Assembly: GCA_036275915.1 (NCBI GenBank)
Contig: DASUCV010000018.1
Coordinates: 227,054 to 291,053 of the forward strand
DNA length: 64,000 nucleotides
DNA from: Candidatus Polarisedimenticolaceae bacterium
GTDB lineage: Bacteria; Acidobacteriota; Polarisedimenticolia; Polarisedimenticolales; DASRJG01
Direction of reading: 5' to 3'
This document shows positions 51,823 through 59,999 of the stretch, piece after piece. The translations under genes were made by a program, and so were the position numbers. The notes under the pieces were generated by a model. It made no database searches, had not been told where the DNA came from, and saw nothing but the letters and a program-made list of their open reading frames with translations. Numbering within the stretch: position 1 is the first letter of the stretch; each line of letters opens with the position of its first letter.

Positions 51823-52551
51823 ATGATCGACGTGCAGGGTCTCGTGAAGCGCTACGGCGACCACGCGGCGCTCGACGGCGTGACGTTCGCCGTGGCCGCC
51901 GGCGAGATCGTCGGATTCCTCGGGCCCAACGGCGCCGGGAAGACGACGACCCTCCGCATCCTGTCGACGTACCTGAGCCCGGACGGCGGTACCGCGCGCG
52001 TCGCGGGGCACGACGTCGCCTCGGCGCCGATGGAGGTGCGCCGCCGACTCGGCTACCTGCCGGAGCATCCGCCCGTCGACCTCGACCAGACGGTGCGCGA
52101 GTACCTCGACTTCTGCGCGGCGCTCCGGAACGTGCCGAGGCGGAAGCGCCGCGCGGCCGGGGACGGCGTCATCGCACGCTGCGGACTCTCGCCCGTCGCC
52201 GGCCGGCTGATCGGCAACCTCTCGAAAGGGTTCCGCCAGCGCGTGGGGCTCGCCCAGGCGCTCGTGCACGGCCCCGAGGTCGTCATCCTCGACGAGCCGA
52301 CGGTGGGCCTCGACCCGCACCAGATCCGCGAGATCCGCGAGCTGATCCGCTCGCTCGCCGGCGACCACACCGTGCTCCTGAGCAGCCACATCCTCCCGGA
52401 GGTCGCGATGACCTGCTCGCGCGCCGTCGTCGTCCATCGCGGGCGCGTCGCCGCGGACGTCTCCCTCGACGCGGGTGCGGCGGGCGGTGGGCTCGAGGAG
52501 ACGTTCCTGCGGGTCACGTCGGCGGATGCCGCTCTGGGGGAGGCGTCATGA
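51823..52551 (+). CDS. ABC transporter ATP-binding protein, GldA-like
   Basis: A 242-aa product. Walker A GPNGAGKTTT, Q-loop region LGYLPEHPPVD, signature LSKGFRQRVGLAQAL, Walker B VVILDEPTVGLDPHQ, H-loop LSSHILPE. The Gld-type subfamily is supported by the following permease, auxiliary and DUF4340 genes. Its stop overlaps the permease ATG (ATGA). Homologues in Bacteroidota belong to the gliding/secretion machinery, but related operons occur in non-gliding bacteria. Confidence 0.85.
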   Translation: MIDVQGLVKRYGDHAALDGVTFAVAAGEIVGFLGPNGAGKTTTLRILSTYLSPDGGTARVAGHDVASAPMEVRRRLGYLPEHPPVDLDQTVREYLDFCAALRNVPRRKRRAAGDGVIARCGLSPVAGRLIGNLSKGFRQRVGLAQALVHGPEVVILDEPTVGLDPHQIREIRELIRSLAGDHTVLLSSHILPEVAMTCSRAVVVHRGRVAADVSLDAGAAGGGLEETFLRVTSADAALGEAS

Positions 52552-53339
52552 GCCGCGTCCTCGCCCTCGTCTCGCGCGAGATCCGCTCGCAGATCTATCA
52601 GCCGGTCGCGTGGATCGTGTGGACCTTGTTCCTGCTCCTGGCGGGCTGGTTCTTCTTCAGCCTCGTCTACCAGTTCATCGTCGTCGTCGACAACGCGTCG
52701 GCGTACGCCGAGATGATGCAGAACAAGGAGATGCTCGACCGGCTGAACTTGAACGAGCTCGTGGTGAACGGCCTCTTCGGCAACATCCTCCTGCTGTTCG
52801 TCTTCTTCGTCCCGGTCCTCACGATGCGCGCGTTCGCGGAGGAGAGGAAGCAGGGGACCGACGAGCTCCTCCTCACCGCTCCCGTGAGCGCGGGCGAGGT
52901 CGTGCTCGGGAAGTACCTCGGCCTGCTCGCGATCTCGGGCGCCCTCGTCCTCGGCGCGGTCTTCTACGTCGGCGTGCTGCTCCACTACGGCGACCCGGAG
53001 AAGGGGCCGATCGCGACCGGTGTGCTCGGCCTCACCCTCGCGGCGGCCGCGATGACGGCACTCGGCTTCGCGGTCTCGACGCTGACGAAGAGCCAGGTCG
53101 TCGCGGCGGTCGGCTCGTTCGTCCTCTTCCTCCTCCTCTTCGTCGTCGACTGGCCCGCCGAGTCGACCGAAGGAGTCGTACGCACCACGCTCAAGGCGCT
53201 GTCGCTGCCCGGGCACTTCCAGGGGTTCGCCAAGGGCGCCGTCTCGAGCGTCGACGTCGCGTACTTCGTGTCGCTCGCGGCGCTCGGCCTCTTCGTCGCG
53301 CGGACGACGATCGCGAGCCAGCGCTGGAGGACGCCGTGA
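52548..53339 (+). CDS. ABC-2-type permease, GldF-like
   Basis: A 263-aa product with six hydrophobic helices. The start SREIRSQIYQPVAWIVWT and the motif FFVPVLTMRAFAEERKQGTDELLLTAPVSAGEVVLGKYLG are typical of Gld/ABC-2 membrane subunits. It overlaps the ATPase gene upstream and the GldG-like gene downstream. Confidence 0.85.
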   Translation: MSRVLALVSREIRSQIYQPVAWIVWTLFLLLAGWFFFSLVYQFIVVVDNASAYAEMMQNKEMLDRLNLNELVVNGLFGNILLLFVFFVPVLTMRAFAEERKQGTDELLLTAPVSAGEVVLGKYLGLLAISGALVLGAVFYVGVLLHYGDPEKGPIATGVLGLTLAAAAMTALGFAVSTLTKSQVVAAVGSFVLFLLLFVVDWPAESTEGVVRTTLKALSLPGHFQGFAKGAVSSVDVAYFVSLAALGLFVARTTIASQRWRTP

Positions 53340-54910
53340 GGGACGCGCTCCGGGTCGGCGCCTACGCGGGCACCGTCCTCCTCCTCTTCGGCATCCTGTC
53401 GTTCGGACTCACCGGCAACTTCGACCTTTGGACGGCGGTGCACGTCACGGGCGGGGGATTGCTCCTCCTCATCGGCCTCGCCGGCAACCTCGCCGGCGTG
53501 CGGCGGACCGTGGCGGCACGCGGCACGCGCGAGCGGGCGTTCGCCGCCACCGGGACGCTCGTCTTCGCGGCGCTCGTCGTCGCGTTGAACGTGCTCGCGG
53601 CGCGCTTCCCGAAGACCTGGGACGTCACCGAGAACAAGGTCTACACGCTGAGCCCGCGGACGCTCTCGGTCCTCGCCTCACTCAAACGGCCGGTCGAGCT
53701 GGTCGCGTTCTTCCCGCAGGGCGACCGCGGCCGCGAGCCGATCGCCGAGCTGGCCGCCCGTTACACCGGCAAGAGCGACAAGGTGACGTTCAAGTTCGTC
53801 GATCCCGAGAAGGATCCGCAGCTCGCCGACCAGCTCGGGGTGACGAAGCAAGGGACGCTCGCCGCCAGGAGCGGCGACGACAAGGCGCAGGCCGCCGCCG
53901 ACAACGGCGCCGTCGACGAAGGCGAGCTGACGAACCTCCTCCTCAAGGTCGCGCGGCCGGGCGGCGTCAAGCTCTACGCGGTCACCGGGCACGGCGAGCC
54001 CGACGTCGCCGACGTCGAGACGCCGACGGGCTGGGGACGGCTCGCGGTCGCCCTGAAGGAGGACAACGTCGAGATCCGCCCGCTCCTCCTCGCCACGGCT
54101 CCCTCGGTGCCGGACGACGCGGCGGCGGTCCTCCTCGCGTCGCCGGCGAAGCCGCTCCTCCCGCACGAGATCGACGCGCTCCGCAGCTGGCTGGCCAAGG
54201 GCGGCCGCCTGCTCGCGATGATCGACCCCGGCCAGACGCCGGGGCTGGACGCGCTCTTCGCCGACTACCGCCTGGCGCTCGACGACGACATGATCGTCGA
54301 CAAGGAGGAGATCGCCTTCCTCGGCGCGCGCCTCGGCCTCGATCCGATCGTCGAGGACTTCCCTCCGCATCCCATCACGAAGGGGTTCAAGCAGCGCATC
54401 CTCCTCTCCCAGGCGCGCTCGATCACGATCGAGGTCGAGGGCGGCCTCCCCGGTGTCGTGGCGCAACCGCTCGCGCGGACGCACGACACGGCATGGGGTG
54501 AGACCGGCTGGCGCGCCATGATGGAGACCGGCCGGGTCGCGAAGGACGCCGCGGACAAGGACGGGCCTCTCGTCGTCGCGGCGACCGCGACGGCCGAGGT
54601 CGCCGGCGACCCGGACGCTCCCGCGGACACGGCGAAGAAGCAGGCGCGGCTCGTCCTCGTCGGCGATGCCGACTGGGTCGCGAACGGCAACCTCGGGAAC
54701 TTCTTCAACCGCGAGATGCTCGTCAACGTCCTCCACTGGCTCACCGGGAGCGAGGACCTGATCGTCGGGCCGCCGAAGGCCCTGCGGGCCTCACGGCTCG
54801 ACATGACGGTCGCCGACCAGCGGAACCTCTTCCGCTTCGGCGTGCTCCTCCTCCCCGAAGTCCTCCTCATCGGCGGCCTCGTCGCGTGGCTCCGCCGGAA
54901 AGCGCTGTGA
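53336..54910 (+). CDS. ABC-transporter auxiliary protein, GldG-like
   Basis: A 524-aa product. Three N-terminal transmembrane helices, then DVTENKVYTLSPRTLSVLASLKRPVELVAFFPQGD, the start of the ABC_transp_aux domain, followed by a periplasmic Rossmann-like part (VKLYAVTGHGEPDVAD, WLAKGGRLLAMIDPG) and a C-terminal helix ending AWLRRKAL. GTG at 53336 overlaps the permease stop. It completes a GldA/F/G-like set. Confidence 0.85.
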   Translation: MRDALRVGAYAGTVLLLFGILSFGLTGNFDLWTAVHVTGGGLLLLIGLAGNLAGVRRTVAARGTRERAFAATGTLVFAALVVALNVLAARFPKTWDVTENKVYTLSPRTLSVLASLKRPVELVAFFPQGDRGREPIAELAARYTGKSDKVTFKFVDPEKDPQLADQLGVTKQGTLAARSGDDKAQAAADNGAVDEGELTNLLLKVARPGGVKLYAVTGHGEPDVADVETPTGWGRLAVALKEDNVEIRPLLLATAPSVPDDAAAVLLASPAKPLLPHEIDALRSWLAKGGRLLAMIDPGQTPGLDALFADYRLALDDDMIVDKEEIAFLGARLGLDPIVEDFPPHPITKGFKQRILLSQARSITIEVEGGLPGVVAQPLARTHDTAWGETGWRAMMETGRVAKDAADKDGPLVVAATATAEVAGDPDAPADTAKKQARLVLVGDADWVANGNLGNFFNREMLVNVLHWLTGSEDLIVGPPKALRASRLDMTVADQRNLFRFGVLLLPEVLLIGGLVAWLRRKAL

Positions 54911-56214
54911 GCCTCCGCGGGCTCCTCGTCCTCATCGTCGCTCTCGCCGTCGTGGTCGGCGTTCTCGTCTGGGCCGGAAAGAAGCCTCCCGCCGAGCCGC
55001 CGCCCGCCGAGAAGGCGCCGCTCGTCGCCAAGTTCACCGAGGCCGACGTCACCGCGCTCACCGCGTCGTGCGGCACGCACGCATGGACGCTGACTCGGAC
55101 ACCGGCGGGCTGGCGCACCGGCGCGCGCGAGGCGGACCCCCGCCGCGTGCGCGACGTCATCGTCGCCGTCCAGGACGCGCACGTCTCGAAGATCGTCGAG
55201 GACGGCGCGTTCGACCGGAAGGCCTACGCGCTCGAGCCGGGGTGCGCGCTCGACGTCGCGCTGACCGGCAGGGGCAAGCGCTCGGTGCGGCTCGGACGGA
55301 CCTCGCCGGTCGGCGCCGAGCGATACACGCTCCTCGGCGATGGCCGACTCGCGCTCACCGACGGCTCGCTCTACGGCATGATCGACCGCGACGAGGGTGC
55401 CCTCGAAGAGCGCCGCCTCTTCCCGGTCGAATCTCCGGCAGTGAGCCGGATCACGGCCCTGGGACCGCAAGGACGGATCGCGGTCGAGTCCGGCGACGCG
55501 GGGTGGAAGGTCGTCGCGCCGTTCGCCGATCGAGGCTCCGAGGCCGCGTGCAGCCGGCTCGCCGCCGCGCTGACCACACTCGCCGTCGACGAGGGATCGA
55601 CCGGTACGAAGCCTCCGATCGGGCCGCGGATCGTGTTCGAGCTTGCGGCGACCGGCGCCGCACCGAAACGCGCCGACGTCGCGGCCGAGGCCAAGGACGG
55701 GAAGCGCGCGGCGTGGCGCGAGGACGGAAGCCTCGCGGGGACGGTCGCCGACGCGACGGTCAAGGAGATCGACCTCCTCCCGGACGCTTACCGCGAGAAG
55801 CGGATCGCGCTCTTCTCGGCCCCCGACGTCCGCTCCGTCCGCCTCGATCGCGGTCCCCTGCACCTCGAGGCGACGCATGCGGAAGGCGCCGCCGCGTGGA
55901 AGTCCGACTTCGACGTCGATTCCGCGCGCGTCGACGCGCTCGTCGAGAACCTCAGGGGACTCACCGCCTCGGGGTTCGTGGCCGGTGCGGCGCCGCCGTC
56001 GCCCGCGACCGGGACGATCGTCGTGCGCGACGAGAAGGCGGATCTGGCACGGCTCACGTGGGGGTCGCTCGCACCGGAGCCCGGAGCGCCCGGCGAGTCG
56101 GTCTGGGTCGAATCCGCCGATCGGCCCGGCGTCGTCTTCCGTGTGCCGGCGACGGCGCTCGGCCCGATCCCGACGAAGGCCTCCGACTGGGCGGCCGCTC
56201 CGAAGGGGAAATGA
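54907..56214 (+). CDS. DUF4340 domain protein
   Basis: A 435-aa product with an N-terminal anchor (RGLLVLIVALAVVVGVLVWAG), a Pro-rich linker and a beta-rich periplasmic domain in two similar halves (ALTASCGTHAWTLTRTPAGW, RITALGPQGRIAVESGDAGWKVVAPF). DUF4340 proteins typically accompany GldG-like genes, as here; GTG overlaps the upstream stop. Its role in the transporter complex is unknown. Confidence 0.85.
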   Translation: MSLRGLLVLIVALAVVVGVLVWAGKKPPAEPPPAEKAPLVAKFTEADVTALTASCGTHAWTLTRTPAGWRTGAREADPRRVRDVIVAVQDAHVSKIVEDGAFDRKAYALEPGCALDVALTGRGKRSVRLGRTSPVGAERYTLLGDGRLALTDGSLYGMIDRDEGALEERRLFPVESPAVSRITALGPQGRIAVESGDAGWKVVAPFADRGSEAACSRLAAALTTLAVDEGSTGTKPPIGPRIVFELAATGAAPKRADVAAEAKDGKRAAWREDGSLAGTVADATVKEIDLLPDAYREKRIALFSAPDVRSVRLDRGPLHLEATHAEGAAAWKSDFDVDSARVDALVENLRGLTASGFVAGAAPPSPATGTIVVRDEKADLARLTWGSLAPEPGAPGESVWVESADRPGVVFRVPATALGPIPTKASDWAAAPKGK

Positions 56215-56663
56215 AGGTACTCCTCCAGCGCGTCGCGCGCGCCGGGGTCCGCGTCGACGGCGTGACCGTCGGCGCGATCGGGCGCGGCCTCCTCGTGTTC
56301 CTCGGGGTCGAGGCGGGCGACACCGCGGACGACGCGGCGTGGTACGCGGACAAGACCGCGGAGCTCCGGATCTTCGCCGACGACGACGGCAAGATGAACC
56401 GGAGCGTGGAAGAAGCCGGCGGAGCGATCCTCGTCGTGTCGCAGTTCACCCTCGCCGCGAGCACGCGACGCGGGAGGCGGCCGTCGTTCGAGACGGCGGC
56501 GGTCCCCGAGGAAGCGGAGGCGCGCTACCTCGACTACGTCGGCGCGCTGGGGCGCCGCGGTATCGAGACGGCGACCGGCCGTTTCCGGGCGATGATGGAG
56601 GTCGAGCTCGTCAATGACGGGCCGGTCACGATCCTCCTCGATCCGCGGGGCGACGCGCGGTGA
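56211..56663 (+). CDS. dtd: D-aminoacyl-tRNA deacylase
   Basis: A 150-aa product. N-terminus KVLLQRVARAGVRVDG, the active-site block LVVSQFTLAASTRRGRRPSF (typically SQFTLxA) and MEVELVNDGPVTILLD (family NxGPVT) are diagnostic. It removes D-amino acids mischarged on tRNA. ATG overlaps the DUF4340 stop; its own stop overlaps the xerD start. Confidence 0.95.
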   Translation: MKVLLQRVARAGVRVDGVTVGAIGRGLLVFLGVEAGDTADDAAWYADKTAELRIFADDDGKMNRSVEEAGGAILVVSQFTLAASTRRGRRPSFETAAVPEEAEARYLDYVGALGRRGIETATGRFRAMMEVELVNDGPVTILLDPRGDAR

Positions 56664-57544
56664 GCGCCCTCGACGCGACCCTCGCGCTCTGGCTCGACTA
56701 TCTCGCGGCGGAGCGCGGCCTCGCGGGGAACACGCTCGCCGCCTACCGCCGCGATCTCGAATCGCTACGGCGCGCGGCCGGCGTCAGCCTCGATGCGGTC
56801 GGCACCGCCGAGCTCGAGACGGCGCTCCGCCGCCTCCGCTCCGAGGGGAAGTCGCCGCGCTCGGTCGCGCGCTGGCTCGTGGCGGTCAAGGGGTTCTTCG
56901 CGTGGCGCACCGCGGAGGGGATCGCCGAAGAAGACCCGGCGGCGCGCCTCGAGACGCCCCGGCTCTGGAAGACGCTGCCCAAGGTTCTGGACGGTCTCGA
57001 CGTCGAGCGGTTGATGAGCGCGCCCGATCGCGGCGACCCGCGCGGGCTGCGCGACGCGGCGATGCTCGAGGTGCTCTACGCGACGGGCCTCCGGGTCTCG
57101 GAGCTCGTGGGCTTGCGCCTGCGCGACCTCCACCTCGACGCCGGCTATCTCCGGTGCCTCGGCAAGGGCAGCAAGGAGCGGGTCGTGCCGCTGGGCGGCG
57201 AGGCGAACGCCGCGCTCCAGGCCTACCTCGCGGAGGCGCGCCCCGCGCTCCTCGCCGGGCGGCGGTCGGAGACCGTCTTCGTCGGGCGCCGGGGGACCGC
57301 CCTCACGCGACAGGGGTTCTGGAAGCTCCTGAAAGCGCACGCGCGGCGCGCGGGAATCCAGGCCGCGCTGTCGCCGCACGTCGTCCGGCACTCGTTCGCG
57401 ACGCATCTCCTGGAGAACGGCGCCGACCTGCGCGCGGTGCAGCTCCTGCTCGGGCACGCAGACATCTCGACGACGCAGATCTACACGCACGTGAACCGCG
57501 AGCGCTTGAAGAAGCTCTACCGCGAGTTCCATCCGCGCGCTTGA
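56660..57544 (+). CDS. xerD: site-specific tyrosine recombinase XerD
   Basis: A 294-aa product. The catalytic set is complete: Arg in TGLRVSELVGL, Lys in GKGSKERVVPL, HxxR in SPHVVRHSFATHLLENGADLR, LLGHADISTTQIYTHV with the nucleophile Tyr. Length and core sequence fit XerD/XerC, which resolve chromosome dimers at dif. GTG overlaps the dtd stop. It sits with housekeeping genes and is not part of a mobile element. Confidence 0.9.
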   Translation: MSALDATLALWLDYLAAERGLAGNTLAAYRRDLESLRRAAGVSLDAVGTAELETALRRLRSEGKSPRSVARWLVAVKGFFAWRTAEGIAEEDPAARLETPRLWKTLPKVLDGLDVERLMSAPDRGDPRGLRDAAMLEVLYATGLRVSELVGLRLRDLHLDAGYLRCLGKGSKERVVPLGGEANAALQAYLAEARPALLAGRRSETVFVGRRGTALTRQGFWKLLKAHARRAGIQAALSPHVVRHSFATHLLENGADLRAVQLLLGHADISTTQIYTHVNRERLKKLYREFHPRA

Positions 57545-57569
57545 CACGCGTTCCCGCCAAAGGCTATCT
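57541..57569 (+). promoter_or_regulatory. possible promoter for accA
   Basis: TTGACA at 57541-57546 (which contains the xerD stop), 17-nt spacer, CTATCT at 57564-57569; the ATG at 57577 follows 7 nt after the -10, so an mRNA from it would be nearly leaderless. Confidence 0.35.
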
Positions 57570-57576
57570 CTTGTCC

Positions 57577-58560
57577 ATGGACGAGGACCATTTCGAGGAC
57601 CCGATCCTCGAGCTCGAGCGCCGCGTCGAGGCGCTGTCGGGCATCGGCGATGACGTCGCGAACCGTCGCAAGCGCGACCAGCTCGAGATCGAGCTGCAGA
57701 GCTTGCGGGGCCGGATCTTCGCGGGGCTCTCGCCGTGGCAGAAGACCCTCGTCGCGCGCCACGCCAAGCGGCCGTACACACTCGACTACGTCCGCCACCT
57801 CGTGGAGGGGTTCGTCGAGATCCACGGCGACCGCCGCTATTCCGACGATGCGGCGATCGTCACTGGTTTCGGGACGTTCGGCGGACGTCCCGTGCTCGTC
57901 GTCGGACATCAGAAGGGACGCGACACCAAGGAGAAGATCTTCCGGAACTTCGGCATGCCGCGCCCCGAGGGGTACCGGAAGGCGCTCCGCGCGATGGAGC
58001 TGGCGGAGAAGTTCCGGCGCCCGATTCTCTGTTTCATCGACACCCCCGGGGCCTACCCCGGCATCGGCGCCGAGGAGCGCGGCCAGGCCGAGGCGATCGC
58101 GAAGAACCTCCTCGTCATGGCCCGGCTCACCGTCCCGATCCTCGTCACGGTGGCGGGAGAGGGGGGGAGCGGTGGCGCGCTCGCGATCGGCGTCGGCGAC
58201 CGCGTCAACATGCTCGAGTTCGCCGTCTACTCGGTGATCTCCCCCGAGGGCTGCGCCGCGATCCTCTGGCGCGACGCGACCAAGTCGCGCGATGCGGCCC
58301 GCGCCATGAAGATGACCGCGCCCGACCTCCTGGCGCTCGACATCATCGACGAGATCGTTCCTGAGGTCGTCGGGGGCGCGCACGTCGATCCGGCGCGCCA
58401 GGCGGCGATCCTGGGCGACGTGCTCGAGCGGCAGCTCCTCGATCTCGAGCGGCAGGCGCCCGACGCGCTCATCGCGGCGCGCTACGACCGCTTCCGCCGC
58501 ATGGGCCGCGCGGTCATTCCGGACGGCGTGCCTTCGATTCCTCCCACCATCGGTCCATGA
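57577..58560 (+). CDS. accA: acetyl-CoA carboxylase carboxyltransferase subunit alpha
   Basis: A 327-aa product. Start ILELERRVEALSG, then RPYTLDYVRHLVEGFVEIHGDRRYSDD, GHQKGRDTKEKIFRNFGMPRPEGYRKALR, IDTPGAYPGIGAEERGQAEAIA, VTVAGEGGSGGALAIG and SVISPEGCAAILWRD. With AccD it transfers CO2 from biotin to acetyl-CoA, feeding the fab operon at 10-15 kb. Its 3' end overlaps the convergent mazG by 47 nt. Confidence 0.95.
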   Translation: MDEDHFEDPILELERRVEALSGIGDDVANRRKRDQLEIELQSLRGRIFAGLSPWQKTLVARHAKRPYTLDYVRHLVEGFVEIHGDRRYSDDAAIVTGFGTFGGRPVLVVGHQKGRDTKEKIFRNFGMPRPEGYRKALRAMELAEKFRRPILCFIDTPGAYPGIGAEERGQAEAIAKNLLVMARLTVPILVTVAGEGGSGGALAIGVGDRVNMLEFAVYSVISPEGCAAILWRDATKSRDAARAMKMTAPDLLALDIIDEIVPEVVGGAHVDPARQAAILGDVLERQLLDLERQAPDALIAARYDRFRRMGRAVIPDGVPSIPPTIGP

Positions 58561-59305
58561 GCGCGGGCCCGGCGTCGGCGAGCGCCACGCCGGCCCGCCG
58601 CGCCGCGCCCTCGACGTAGGCGAAGCGCGCGCGGAACTTCGCGTTCGCGCGGGAGAGCGCCTCGTCGGCGTCGAGGCCCTGCTTGCGCGCGACCATCGCC
58701 GCGGTGAAGAGGAGGTCGCCGAGCTCCTCACGGACCGAAGCGGGATCGCCGGCGCCGACCGCGGCGGCGAGCTCGTCCGATTCCTCGCGAAGCTTCTCGA
58801 GCACGCCGTCCGTCCGCTCCCAATCGAATCCCACGCGGGCGGCCTTGGCGCCGAGCCGCTGCGCCTTGACGAGCGCGGGCAGCGCCTGCGGGATCCCGTC
58901 GAGGAGCGAAGCGGCGGACTCGCCGCCGCCTTTCTCCTCCTTCTTGATCTCCTCCCAGCGCTTCAGGACCGCCGCCGAGTCCGCCGCCTGCTCGTCTCCG
59001 AACACGTGGGGGTGGCGGCGGACCATCTTCGCCGAGATCCCCTCGACGACGTCCGCCGCCGAGAAGGCGCCCGCCTCCCGCGCGAGGCGGGAGAGGAAGA
59101 CGACCTGGAGGAGGAGGTCGCCGAGCTCCTCGCAGAGGCCCGGCAGGTCGTCGCGGTCGAGCGCCTCGACCGCCTCGTAGCACTCCTCGATGAGGAAGCC
59201 GCGCAGCGTCGCGAACGTCTGCTCGCGGTCCCACGGACATCCGCCCGGATCCCGGAGGCGGTCCATGATCGCGACCAGATCGTCGAAGTTTCGGGGTGAA
59301 GCCAT
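58514..59305 (-). CDS. mazG: nucleoside triphosphate pyrophosphohydrolase MazG
   Basis: A 263-aa product with two MazG domains: the first holds LIEECYEAVEALDRDDLPGLCEELGDLLLQVVF (EExxE...ExxD), the second REESDELAAAVGAGDPASVREELGDLLFTAAMVAR. The start CPWDREQTFATLRGFL is typical. MazG clears non-canonical NTPs and tunes ppGpp responses. ATG at 59305. It ends inside accA on the other strand. Confidence 0.92.
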   Translation of the reverse strand: MASPRNFDDLVAIMDRLRDPGGCPWDREQTFATLRGFLIEECYEAVEALDRDDLPGLCEELGDLLLQVVFLSRLAREAGAFSAADVVEGISAKMVRRHPHVFGDEQAADSAAVLKRWEEIKKEEKGGGESAASLLDGIPQALPALVKAQRLGAKAARVGFDWERTDGVLEKLREESDELAAAVGAGDPASVREELGDLLFTAAMVARKQGLDADEALSRANAKFRARFAYVEGAARRAGVALADAGPALMDRWWEESKARRPE

Positions 59306-59477
59306 CGGTAGGCACTTCCTTGACTTGGTAGGAGCGGGAACTGATGTTGCCCCCGCGGCCGGGACCGTGGTGGCCCCGGCGGCGACGTGTCGTCCTCGCT
59401 CGGGTCGAAGAGCGAATGGTACCATCGCGTTTTCCTCGAGAAACGCCGCGCGCCAAAGGTCGCGGCGGGAGGACGCG

Positions 59478-59948
59478 ATGGCCGAAGGAGACGTTCTAGA
59501 GGAGAAGGAACGGGACAAGGGGAAGCCCGGCATCAAGGTCACGGACCGGCGCCATTTCACCTCCGAAGGCGAGAGGCGCGCCGACGTCGAGGAGGAGCCC
59601 GAGCACGGGGCTCCGCCCGCCGCCGCAAGGTCCGAGCCGGAGGCCCGCCGGCCCGCGGAGGAGGCACGCTTCGAGCGCAGGTCGGTGGAAGAGCCCGAGG
59701 GCGTCGACTTCACCATGCTGATCAACGCGATGGCGCAGCCCGCGTTGCTCTACCTCGGTGAGATCCCGCACCCGGCCACAGGCCAGCCGACGCTCGACCT
59801 CGAGGGCGCGCGGATCCAGATCGACATGCTCGATCTCCTCCGCGTGAAGACCCGCGGCAACCTCACCCCCCAGGAGGAGGGACTCCTGGAGAGCGTCCTG
59901 TACCAGCTCCGCATGCGCTACGTCGCGCGAACGCAGTCGGCGGGCTAG
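59478..59948 (+). CDS. DUF1844 family protein
   Basis: A 156-aa product. The first 80 residues are highly charged (Glu/Arg/Pro-rich, disordered). The conserved part VDFTMLINAMAQPALLYLGEIP and the C-terminal helix GLLESVLYQLRMRYVART match DUF1844. GGGAGG lies 6 nt ahead of the ATG. Function unknown. Confidence 0.8.
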   Translation: MAEGDVLEEKERDKGKPGIKVTDRRHFTSEGERRADVEEEPEHGAPPAAARSEPEARRPAEEARFERRSVEEPEGVDFTMLINAMAQPALLYLGEIPHPATGQPTLDLEGARIQIDMLDLLRVKTRGNLTPQEEGLLESVLYQLRMRYVARTQSAG

Positions 59949-59999
59949 CTCGCGGGACCGGCCTCGGCCCCGCCGGCAGCGGAAAGGGGCAGGGGCGTC

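Noticed and set aside
56660..57544. Tyrosine recombinase as the integrase of the tRNA-Pro island
   Set aside because: It has the core sequence and length of XerD, lies 27 kb away within a housekeeping operon, and is not adjacent to any tRNA or att-like repeat. A trans effect cannot be excluded, but nothing supports it.
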